Of a DNA stretch of 64,000 nt, positions 45,110 to 53,397 are shown in pieces. The notes beneath the pieces are model-generated. The model was not told where the DNA came from. It worked only from the letters and a program-made list of their open reading frames with translations, and did no database searches. Source of the stretch: UKL13-2 sp947085425. GTDB taxonomy: Bacteria; Pseudomonadota; Gammaproteobacteria; Burkholderiales; Usitatibacteraceae. Where the stretch lies: the NCBI GenBank assembly GCA_947085425.1, contig CAMTWK010000010.1, forward strand, positions 1-64,000, read 5' to 3'. Positions within the stretch are counted from its first letter, which is position 1. Each line of letters starts with the position of its first letter. Position numbers and translations under genes: made by a program.

Positions 45110-45178
45110 CTAACCCTTCTCCGCCGGTGGCATGGAAAAGGACCAGAAATAAGAATAAGCTTTGGCGCGCATGTTCAT
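45110..45178 (-). CDS. Aromatic amino acid leader peptide of aroG
   Basis: 22 codons, sequence MNMRAKAYSYFWSFSMPP then AEKG and TAG. Codons 8-14 read Tyr-Ser-Tyr-Phe-Trp-Ser-Phe, five aromatic residues in seven, directly upstream of a segment that can pair with the following terminator. That is the architecture of ribosome-mediated attenuation: stalling at Tyr, Phe or Trp codons would free CGGCGG (codons 18-20) to form the antiterminator and let RNA polymerase into aroG. There is no Shine-Dalgarno; the only promoter-like -10 ends 8 nt before the ATG, so the mRNA may be leaderless. An in-frame second ATG lies two codons on. Confidence 0.8.
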   Translation of the reverse strand: MNMRAKAYSYFWSFSMPPAEKG

Positions 45179-45185
45179 AAGACAA

Positions 45186-45216
45186 ATAGTAACAGGGGAA
45201 ATGGCAGGCTGAACAA
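45186..45216 (-). promoter_or_regulatory. Possible promoter of the aroG leader
   Basis: TTGTTC (45216-45211) and TACTAT (45191-45186) separated by 19 bases. It would start transcription at or next to the leader-peptide ATG. The spacer is long; another start further upstream is possible. Confidence 0.4.
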
Positions 45217-45329
45217 TCGGTAAAAGTTGTTATCTGGCGCGGCGTTTGAAATAAAAACGCCTGAAAGATGGCGTAAATAAACGAGTTCTATTTATCGACA
45301 ACCATCATCACCATGATCACCAACCGCCG

Positions 45330-45878
45330 TTACGAGGCCGTTGGTTTAAAAACCAGCGCCGCACCATTGTTACACCAGCGTTCGCGGGTCGGTGGTGGTC
45401 CGTCATTAAAAATGTGGCCATGATGCCCGCCGCAGCGTGCACAGTGATATTCAGTGCGCGGAAGAATTAATTTGAAATCGGTCTTTTTATTAAACACACC
45501 GGGCAGTGTCGTAAAAAAACTCGGCCAACCTGTGCCGCTTTCATATTTCATCGCCGAGGTAAACACCGCCAGATCACAACCGGCGCAATGAAACACACCC
45601 TGGCGTTTTTCGTCATTGAGCAGGCTGGTGCCGCCGCGTTCGGTTCCCTCGTTGCGCAACACATCAAACTGCGCCTGCGTCAGACGTTTTTTCCACTCCC
45701 TGTCGGGCAGCTCCAGCTTGTCAATTTTTGGCTTCGGCCCGTTGGCCTGATCAAGTGCGATTTTGACCATTGCCGCGTCCGGCGCTTCCGGCCCGCGACG
45801 TTGTGCGAATACACCTTTAAACATGGTTAGTCCTCCAGCTACGCCAAATAGTGCGGTGAGAAATATTCGTCGTTTCAT
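45330..45878 (-). CDS. msrB: Exported peptide-methionine (R)-S-oxide reductase MsrB
   Basis: 182 residues with an N-terminal signal (RRIFLTALFGVAGGLTMFKG) and an RR pair suggestive of Tat export. MsrB core: CAGC and CARCGGHHGHIFNDGP (zinc Cys pairs) and the catalytic RWCNNGAAL (usually RYCINSAS). It reduces methionine-R-sulfoxide, here probably in the periplasm. A 7-bp stem GGCGTTT/AAACGCC (45241-45261) about 70 bp downstream could terminate it, though it lacks a T-run. Confidence 0.92.
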   Translation of the reverse strand: MKRRIFLTALFGVAGGLTMFKGVFAQRRGPEAPDAAMVKIALDQANGPKPKIDKLELPDREWKKRLTQAQFDVLRNEGTERGGTSLLNDEKRQGVFHCAGCDLAVFTSAMKYESGTGWPSFFTTLPGVFNKKTDFKLILPRTEYHCARCGGHHGHIFNDGPPPTRERWCNNGAALVFKPTAS

Positions 45879-45972
45879 AATTTTTCCAATCCAAACATGG
45901 CATGCATGAGTCGCGGCCTGTTATTGATCACGCGCAGCATGGTACTTATACGTCGCCATGGTCATTTTAGAT

Positions 45973-46515
45973 TCACGGATTAATTCTTTTGATCGGTCGC
46001 CGCGCCCGGCGATGCGCACGCATCAGCGCCCACGCCTCGCCATTAAAGTGGGTGGTGGGTAGCACCATCCAGCCGCCGTTACTGGTTTCGAGCAACCAAA
46101 AACGATTTCGTTCCACCACCCGTCGAAATTGGCTCCACACCATTTTGAATTTTTTGTCGGCCACTTCGCCGCCCACACCATCGGCATCGAGTGTTAACCA
46201 GGCACCACTGGCGTGGTCTTTGGCAAATTTGTCGAGCGACTCTTTGGCCGTCCACGCCAGCAACACCGCAAAAAAAACCGTGGCGGCGGCCAGCACATAC
46301 AACACTATGCAGATCACACCATCGCAGCTGCGCCACCACAAATAACCAACCATGCCACCGACCATGACCGCGATTCTTAATCCGCGCAAGCCAAACTTCT
46401 CCGCCACCACGGCCGCAATCGCCTGCCATGCAAAATTTCCGGAAAACACCAGCGGAATTCGCGCCGATGGCAACACTTCCGCGCTGCTGGGGGCTGGTGT
46501 GGTCGGCGAGCTCAT
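45973..46515 (-). CDS. YcxB-like membrane protein
   Basis: 180 residues. Two membrane segments (FGLRGLRIAVMVGGMVGYLW; VICIVLYVLAAATVFFAVLL) are followed by a small beta domain (LTLDADGVGGEVADKKFKMV, then FRRVVERNRFWLLET). This resembles the YcxB-like family (PF14317), function unknown. It begins directly after the tldD stop, so it is probably the last gene of the yhdP-nit-tldD run. Confidence 0.65.
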   Translation of the reverse strand: MSSPTTPAPSSAEVLPSARIPLVFSGNFAWQAIAAVVAEKFGLRGLRIAVMVGGMVGYLWWRSCDGVICIVLYVLAAATVFFAVLLAWTAKESLDKFAKDHASGAWLTLDADGVGGEVADKKFKMVWSQFRRVVERNRFWLLETSNGGWMVLPTTHFNGEAWALMRAHRRARRPIKRINP

Positions 46516-47964
46516 TTAACCGGTTCCGCCGACGGTTAATCCTTCAATCCGCAATGTCGGCTGGCCCACCCCCACCGGCACACTTTGACCTTCCTTGCCA
46601 CACACACCAACACCCGAATCGAGCTTCATGTCATTGCCGATCATCGTCACCTGTTTTAACGATTCAATACCGTTGCCAATCAAGGTTGCCCCCACCACCG
46701 GATAGGCGATTTTGCCGTTTTCAATGATGTAAGCTTCCGACGCGGAAAACACAAATTTGCCGCTGGTGGTGTCAACCTGTCCACCACCAAAATTGGCGGC
46801 ATATAAACCGTGTTTGACACTGGCGATAATTTCTTCCGGCGTTTTGTCGCCGGCCAACATATAGGTATTGGTCATACGCGGCATCGGAATATGTGCATAC
46901 GATTCACGGCGGGCATTGCCGGTGATGGGCACATTCATCAAGCGGGCATTCAAGGTGTCCTGCATATATCCCTTCAATATGCCGTCTTCAATCAATACAT
47001 TTTTTTGCGTGATATTGCCCTCGTCATCAATATTCAGGGAGCCGCGTCGATCCGGCAGGGTGCCATCGTCGATCACGGTCACACCTTTGGCGGCAATACG
47101 CTCACCAATTTTTCCGGAAAAAACCGAGCTGCCCTTGCGGTTAAAGTCGCCCTCCAAACTGTGGCCGACCGCTTCATGCAACAGAATTCCCGGCCACCCC
47201 CCCCCCAATACCACCGTCATCGGCCCGGCTGGTGCCGGTCGCGCATCCAGATTCACCAACGCTTCGCGCACGCCCTGTTGTGCCACGGCTTGCAAAACGT
47301 CGTCGGTGAAATAAGCGTAATCGTGGCGGCCGCCGCCACCGGTATGGCCCTGCTCACGACGGCCGTTTTGTTCGGCAATCACCGTCAGACCAATATGCAC
47401 CAATGGCCGCACGTCGGCGGCGAGTGCGCCGTCGTGACGCGCCACCAAAATTACTTCGTACTCACCCGACAATCGCGCCATGACTTCCTTGACCCGCGGA
47501 TCAATGGCGCGGGCAAATTGTTCCAGCCGCTCGAGGATGCGCACTTTTTCCGCGTCCGAAAAACCCGACACCGGATCACGCGGTTGATATAAATGGCGAC
47601 CGGTTGTTTCCCTGATTTGATTCACCTTGCCGGCACTGCCCGCACCTCCAACACGGGCAATGCTGCGGGTGGCGAGTGCGGCGTCGTTCAAACTGGCCAC
47701 ACCAATATCGTCGGAGTAGGCAAACGCGGTTTTTTCACCCGACACCACCCGCACGCCAACCCCCTGATCGATATTAAAACTGCCGGACTTCACCCGCCCC
47801 TCTTCCAGGCTCCAACCTTCGGAGCGGGCGTAATGAAAATACAAATCAGCGTAGTCGGCGTCGTGTTGCATGATGGTGTTGAACACCCCCTGCAGCGACG
47901 CATCGGTCAGATTGTAAGGGGTGAGCAAGGCGCGGCGTGCGAGCGAAAGGTGGGACTCATTCAT
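46516..47964 (-). CDS. tldD: Metalloprotease subunit TldD
   Basis: 482 residues. HExxxH motif in LLHEAVGHSLEGD with FNRKGSSVFSGKIG, and the C-terminal GNDMKLDSGVGVCGKEGQSVP. With PmbA (TldE) it forms a heterodimeric protease that matures modified peptides such as microcin B17; pmbA is not in the window. The loop before the motif is encoded by ten consecutive G residues (C10 on the plus strand, 47207-47216), reading Leu-Gly-Gly-Gly-Trp. Follows the nitrilase gene by 9 bp. Confidence 0.95.
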   Translation of the reverse strand: MNESHLSLARRALLTPYNLTDASLQGVFNTIMQHDADYADLYFHYARSEGWSLEEGRVKSGSFNIDQGVGVRVVSGEKTAFAYSDDIGVASLNDAALATRSIARVGGAGSAGKVNQIRETTGRHLYQPRDPVSGFSDAEKVRILERLEQFARAIDPRVKEVMARLSGEYEVILVARHDGALAADVRPLVHIGLTVIAEQNGRREQGHTGGGGRHDYAYFTDDVLQAVAQQGVREALVNLDARPAPAGPMTVVLGGGWPGILLHEAVGHSLEGDFNRKGSSVFSGKIGERIAAKGVTVIDDGTLPDRRGSLNIDDEGNITQKNVLIEDGILKGYMQDTLNARLMNVPITGNARRESYAHIPMPRMTNTYMLAGDKTPEEIIASVKHGLYAANFGGGQVDTTSGKFVFSASEAYIIENGKIAYPVVGATLIGNGIESLKQVTMIGNDMKLDSGVGVCGKEGQSVPVGVGQPTLRIEGLTVGGTG

Positions 47965-47973
47965 AACAAAAAC

Positions 47974-48849
47974 CTAAACATTTTTTAAGGTACGGTGACT
48001 CAAAGCAGGCAAATTTTTGCGCACAGTTTGTTGGTATTGCGGGTTCACGACGGCCACCACCACACCCGAGCCGCGTGGCAGCCGATCCAGTACCGCGCCC
48101 CACGGGTCGACAATCATCGAATCACCATGGGTTTCGCGGCCGTTGACGTGGTAACCACCTTGGGCAGAGGCAATCACAAAGGCCATATTTTCAATCGCAC
48201 GGGCGCGAATCAATGGCTCCCAATGGGCTTTGCCGGTGGTGGCGGTAAACGCCGACGGGATGACAATAATATCCACGTCGCCCATCGCCCGATATAGCTC
48301 TGGGAAACGCAGGTCATAACAAATGGATAAACCAATACGACCATAGGGGGACGCGACCACCTCGACGCGGTTGCCCGGCTCAATGGTACGCGCCTCATTA
48401 AACTGATCCTGCCCGATCGCCAGACTGAACAAATGAATTTTGTCGTAGCGTGCCACACGTTTACCCAATTTGTCGTAGACCAGACAGGCGTTACGCACTT
48501 TTCGTGGCTCGGTAGTGGCAATCGGCACACCGGCACCGATCAACCATAAACCGTGTTTGGCGGCGGTGTCTGCCATCCAATCCTGAATCTGCCCGGCACC
48601 GTCCGGCTCACAAATTCCGACCTTGTCGGTATCGTGCATGCCCATGATGGCGAAATACTCGGGCAACACCACAATACGCGCCCCGGTGGTGGCCGCCAAC
48701 GCCACCAAGCGTGTGGCTTCTTGTAAGTTCGCATCAACCTGTGGGCCCGACGCCATCTGAATCGCCGCCACCCGGTAATACGTTTGGGTTGATTGCGCCA
48801 CATTGGCGATATCGTCGGGCAGTGATGGGGAGTTTTTGGTAATGATCAT
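47974..48849 (-). CDS. Nitrilase-superfamily amidase (Nit1-like)
   Basis: 291 residues. Glu-Lys-Cys triad: LPEYF (Glu), YDKIHLF (Lys) and CYDLRFPELYR (Cys). The closest family is deaminated-glutathione amidase/omega-amidase (Nit1/YbeM), and the gene is regularly next to yhdP and tldD in betaproteobacteria. It probably repairs deaminated glutathione, a metabolite-repair role. ATGA overlap with yhdP. Cytoplasmic, no signal. Confidence 0.9.
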   Translation of the reverse strand: MIITKNSPSLPDDIANVAQSTQTYYRVAAIQMASGPQVDANLQEATRLVALAATTGARIVVLPEYFAIMGMHDTDKVGICEPDGAGQIQDWMADTAAKHGLWLIGAGVPIATTEPRKVRNACLVYDKLGKRVARYDKIHLFSLAIGQDQFNEARTIEPGNRVEVVASPYGRIGLSICYDLRFPELYRAMGDVDIIVIPSAFTATTGKAHWEPLIRARAIENMAFVIASAQGGYHVNGRETHGDSMIVDPWGAVLDRLPRGSGVVVAVVNPQYQQTVRKNLPALSHRTLKNV

Positions 48850-51800
48850 GGCAAAAAAGACTGGGGCTTTTTCGGAGGGCTTGTTTTAGGTTTGGTATCG
48901 GTCGGTTTCGATGGAGCGGATTCGGGGGTGGATGTGGGTGGGGCCGCCTTGGCTGGCGCGGATGCCGTATCATTTGCGGTGCCTTTAGAGCCCTCTTTTG
49001 CCGGCTCCTTTGCACCTTCCTTTGAAGCATCTTTCGTCGGCTCAACGGCTGCCGCCCTGACCGAACCCGCGAGCGGCTCCGCCGCTCTGCCGGTCTTCTC
49101 AATCACCGGATTATCCCATGTGCCCGTCACGTTATATTGCACCGACAAGACCTTCTCAATCGGCGCGCGCAACATCTCACCTCCCAGCAACACTCCCAGA
49201 CCAACTAATGGATTCACCAATACCGCGGTGCCTACCGCCGCCACACCACTGATGCGCGGAATGACGGTGACCAGCAAGTTTTGTCGCTCGGTGGGAAGTG
49301 ATATATCGCCACTCATTCTGACATCGGTTGCCGGTCCGGATATGTCGAATTTTTTGGCGAACATAATGCCATCGGTGATGGTGATGTCACCGTCAATTTT
49401 GTCAAACGCCAAACCTTCGCTAAACAAATCGCGGAAGTCGAATGTCAACCGGCGCGGAATCGATTGCAAACTGATGAGCCCCAACAATTTGCCGGCACCG
49501 GCTTCAATTTTGGCAAACTGGCCGCGTTCGGCGTGCACCTTAAACGCACCGGACAGGTTCACCAATTGGAATTGGTAGGTATGACCCGGCCACGCCAAGG
49601 TTCCCTCCAGACTGCCGCGCCCACCCTTCATGTGATCACCATAACCAAATTGCGTGAACAGCGCATTCAGATTGGTTGAATCCAATTTGACATTCATGCT
49701 GGTGAGCGATTTCACCGGCCCCGCTTTGGGTGGCGCAAACGGGTCACCAAAACGCTGCCAAATGCCATTCATCTCCACCTTGAGATGACCATTGGAAATG
49801 GTTAGCTGATCAACTTTCCAATTGGAAACTTGTGGTGTGGCTATCAACTCGAGTTTGCCCAGCCATCGACCTCCAAATGAAAAGTCATCCGCCACAATAT
49901 CGAGAGCCGGCAGGTCACCTTCGTTTTGTGCAAACTCGGCCATCGGTGTGGGCACCGGCGCAGATACAGGCAAACCCGGCTTGGCATTGGTGGGCGCAAT
50001 CGCTACGCCCCGCTCGTCATTCACCACCAATTTTTTCAGGCGCGCCCTGACCGCGCCGCGCTGGTTAAATGCAGACGCCCGCCAGGTAAAGTCACCTTCG
50101 ACCTCCTTGCTGGCTACTGACATGTCCCATGAATCATCCGACCGTCGCCCTTTGATTTTTACGTCTTCAAAATTGCGTCCATAAGCAAACAATTGCCCGC
50201 TGCGAAAATCAATTCCAGTCAACGGGCTTTCCGGCTTGGGTGCCAGGCTCTCTGCCGACGGGTCGGACAACTTCGGATAAAAATTTTCTGTCGCCTTCAG
50301 CCATTGGTCAAAATTAAGTCTCGCCAATGTGCCTGTTAACCAGAGGCCTTCCGGAATGGGCGCATCCCCCGCCGACTCTCCCACCGAGGCAATGCCACCA
50401 TAAAATTTCAAATCACCGGCAGCATCCGGTCGGCGTTGAAAACGCGCGTCAATACGGGTTGCGGCGCTGTCTGCGGTGCTGCCCGCGGCGCCGCCCGCCG
50501 CAATATTTCCCAACGCGGCAATATTGCCCAACATGGAAACGCGAATCTTTTCTTCCGTTTTACCGACCGCAGTGAAGGTCACTTTCACACGCCGCGCTTC
50601 ATCGGCACGTTTATTCAGCGGTGCCGGCAATAACGACGTGACACCGACCATGGAAGCGTCAACAGTAATATCGATCGCCGCGTTTCTTGGCGCAATCCGC
50701 CCGGAAAAATCGGTCGAGCCGGAAATTTGTTGGGGCATCACAAACGGCAATACATCACCGATTTTTTGCACATCAACGCGACCGGAAAAATCGGTGATGA
50801 CACCGGCCTCGCCGCCGCCGGCAATATTAATGTTTATCGGTTGCCCGTAAGCAATGCCGGTAATCGCCGTGCTTTTGACGCTCGTTTCGGTAAAGGCGAT
50901 GCTGCCGGACAAATTGGAAATCAGCGGACCGACGACCGGCTTGGCACTGCCCTTTGCCAGCTTGTAACTGCCAATGATGCGCAATTTTGGTGTTTTTGGA
51001 TTGCCAGCCATACTCGCATCCACGCCCAGTGGAATCGACAGATTCAGAGCCAGCTTACCGGGCCCCTCCATTTTCACCACCTTGGTAAAAGCACCGATGC
51101 CATCAATCATCGGGCTCTCGCGCAAATAGCGGGCCATATCCTCGGCGCGGGCCACAGCCTCGCCGTCAATCGTCAACACCGACGGATGCTCACTAAAATC
51201 GGCCACCGCCAAAGTTGTGTTCTGAATGCGTGCGCCAAATATCATCGCCGACTCAATTTCGGCTTTCATTGCGGTATTTTCGAATGCAAGCGTGGCGTTG
51301 ATTTTGTTTGCCTGCGGCCAGCCTTCGGTATAACGAAAATCCACGTCTTTTAGTTTGGCTTTGACGCTGAACTGTCCGCCTTTGCCGTGCCGAAAAGGAA
51401 AATCGTAAATATTGCCTTTAATTGCAAAGTCAGCGCCATCCACCAGACCAGCACGCGTCGCCCACTCGACATATTTACGGGTAATGTCCATGCCTATCGG
51501 TAGGTACTTTTCCACCGCCACAGCATTGGCGTGGCGCAATTTGCCGGTCACATCCAAACGTCCCGGTTGTACCTCAATTGCCAGTTGGGTGCCGGCGGCG
51601 GCACGCGGTCGCGAATAATTGCCGGCGAACTCAATCGACAAATCGGCATTGGTCGCCGCCAGCTTGCTAACGTCGATTGCAATTTGCTGCTCGCTGACCG
51701 CCCATTTACCTTTGCTGTCCACACTGTCAAATCGCAGTGGCGCACGATAATGCGCCGGCAGATCAATAACCAGCCCTTTTGAGGTGATGGTAAACACACC

Positions 51801-53219
51801 GCGTTTATGGTCGCCATCGATGGTGCCGCTCAATCCGGCAATGCCGGGATTTTTATCACTTGCCGATACGCCAAAATCTGCCAGTGTGCCCTTGACTTGA
51901 TACGCGGTCGGGTTGTCGACGGGTCCCTGCCATGCATAACGCGACGCCTTGACTTCACCGCGCATGCCGAACTTGGTCACCAATTGGCGAATATCTTTGC
52001 CAATCGGGAAATAACCAATTAATCCGGTCATCACCTTCAAGTCGATGCCATTGGCGGTGACCTCACCGCCGGCACCACCGGCACTCTTGTCCGCGATCAC
52101 CCCGCTCAGCATCGATTTTTTACCGGCGAATTTTGTGTATTGTGAAAAAGAAAAATCGGCGGGCCGCGAGCTCACCCCTGCGGCGGTGCGAAATTCCAGC
52201 TTCTTACTTCCTACCGTAAAACCATTTTCGTGTCGAAAAAATTCCAATCGCCCGGTGAGTTTGGCAATATTGAGCGGTGCCGCATCGTCAGCCAGTTGCG
52301 CCTTGGCGTGAATGATATGAACGTCGGCAGTCACGGAGCGAAACGGATTCATAAATGGTTTGACGGCGGACGTGGCATTATTTTGCCGCCCGTCGGCGTC
52401 GACCATCGAGTTGTCAATGTCAACCCAAACACGCGCCGACCCAACACCCGCCTGCCAGGTGTCCGGCACATTCAGATAACGGCGCAACTCCGTCAAATTG
52501 GCATCGGCTACATTGCCAAATAATGTTCCGACCGCACGCAAGCGACCATCCGCATGGTCGGACACATCCAAATTGACACGGCCACTGACGGTGATTTTTT
52601 TTGCCAGGCGAACCGGCGGTGTGGCGGTAAATCCAATGGTATGGCCGCCAAAGGTCTTGTCGATTTGAATGCCCACATCCGTCATTTTTAATTCGACGTC
52701 TGGCCGTGTCTCATCAAACCAGGTCAGCGTCGCGTGATGTATTTGAATGCCCTGCTGGGCAATCAGCCAATCCAAAAAGCGGCCGTCATCCGGCTCATTG
52801 GTTTTTTTATTGATGGCGTGGCCGGCAAAATAAACCAGCCCGTCACGACGCTGGGTCAAAGACAAATGTGGCGCAAACACCGCCAACTCGGCCAGCCGAA
52901 TTTGCCCGATAAACAGATGCGGAATCGACACCGCACCTCGCACCAACGGCAGCGTCAAGGCGATCGCGCCCGGCGCACCGGTCACCGATTGAACCGGCTC
53001 ACGGAAGGTCACCTCTTCCATTTCCACAAAGGGCTTAAATCCAGACCAACCACCACGCATTGTTTTGGCATTCACATCCATGCCGGAGGCTGAGGATACC
53101 CGGCTGAGAATATCCGATCGATATTCCGCCACTTTGGGCATCACGCCGTATTTAACCGTGGCCAACCCCGCCGCCAACAACAGTCCAAATGCCACGGCGA
53201 ACCAATACGCGGTTCGCAT
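48846..53219 (-). CDS. yhdP: AsmA-like envelope protein YhdP
   Basis: About 1457 residues from the ATG at 53219, with one N-terminal helix (YWFAVAFGLLLAAGLATV). A very long series of AsmA/DUF3971 beta repeats follows (e.g. RGAVSIPHLFIGQIRLAELA; GWPQANKINATLAFENTAMK), then the AsmA_2-like C-terminal part (SGPATDVRMSGDISLPTERQ) and a Lys/Pro/Ala-rich tail. YhdP forms a hydrophobic groove that carries phospholipids across the periplasm to the outer membrane. A TTG at 53273 is possible but the peptide before MRTAYW is atypical. Divergent from glnE. Confidence 0.92.
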   Translation of the reverse strand: MRTAYWFAVAFGLLLAAGLATVKYGVMPKVAEYRSDILSRVSSASGMDVNAKTMRGGWSGFKPFVEMEEVTFREPVQSVTGAPGAIALTLPLVRGAVSIPHLFIGQIRLAELAVFAPHLSLTQRRDGLVYFAGHAINKKTNEPDDGRFLDWLIAQQGIQIHHATLTWFDETRPDVELKMTDVGIQIDKTFGGHTIGFTATPPVRLAKKITVSGRVNLDVSDHADGRLRAVGTLFGNVADANLTELRRYLNVPDTWQAGVGSARVWVDIDNSMVDADGRQNNATSAVKPFMNPFRSVTADVHIIHAKAQLADDAAPLNIAKLTGRLEFFRHENGFTVGSKKLEFRTAAGVSSRPADFSFSQYTKFAGKKSMLSGVIADKSAGGAGGEVTANGIDLKVMTGLIGYFPIGKDIRQLVTKFGMRGEVKASRYAWQGPVDNPTAYQVKGTLADFGVSASDKNPGIAGLSGTIDGDHKRGVFTITSKGLVIDLPAHYRAPLRFDSVDSKGKWAVSEQQIAIDVSKLAATNADLSIEFAGNYSRPRAAAGTQLAIEVQPGRLDVTGKLRHANAVAVEKYLPIGMDITRKYVEWATRAGLVDGADFAIKGNIYDFPFRHGKGGQFSVKAKLKDVDFRYTEGWPQANKINATLAFENTAMKAEIESAMIFGARIQNTTLAVADFSEHPSVLTIDGEAVARAEDMARYLRESPMIDGIGAFTKVVKMEGPGKLALNLSIPLGVDASMAGNPKTPKLRIIGSYKLAKGSAKPVVGPLISNLSGSIAFTETSVKSTAITGIAYGQPININIAGGGEAGVITDFSGRVDVQKIGDVLPFVMPQQISGSTDFSGRIAPRNAAIDITVDASMVGVTSLLPAPLNKRADEARRVKVTFTAVGKTEEKIRVSMLGNIAALGNIAAGGAAGSTADSAATRIDARFQRRPDAAGDLKFYGGIASVGESAGDAPIPEGLWLTGTLARLNFDQWLKATENFYPKLSDPSAESLAPKPESPLTGIDFRSGQLFAYGRNFEDVKIKGRRSDDSWDMSVASKEVEGDFTWRASAFNQRGAVRARLKKLVVNDERGVAIAPTNAKPGLPVSAPVPTPMAEFAQNEGDLPALDIVADDFSFGGRWLGKLELIATPQVSNWKVDQLTISNGHLKVEMNGIWQRFGDPFAPPKAGPVKSLTSMNVKLDSTNLNALFTQFGYGDHMKGGRGSLEGTLAWPGHTYQFQLVNLSGAFKVHAERGQFAKIEAGAGKLLGLISLQSIPRRLTFDFRDLFSEGLAFDKIDGDITITDGIMFAKKFDISGPATDVRMSGDISLPTERQNLLVTVIPRISGVAAVGTAVLVNPLVGLGVLLGGEMLRAPIEKVLSVQYNVTGTWDNPVIEKTGRAAEPLAGSVRAAAVEPTKDASKEGAKEPAKEGSKGTANDTASAPAKAAPPTSTPESAPSKPTDTKPKTSPPKKPQSFLP

Positions 53220-53397
53220 ACAAAAATTGCTGAATATTTTTAGGACTGAAAAAATGTTGCCCTCAATGATCAAAATTACATGTTATTTTAACGGCCATTC
53301 AGCCCTCACAGACGACACTGTCGCCTGAAGTTGCTGAAATCGTCATCTTTGCCGTACTCCACCGCGCCCGCTCCCGCCCCACATTCGCCATCAAATC

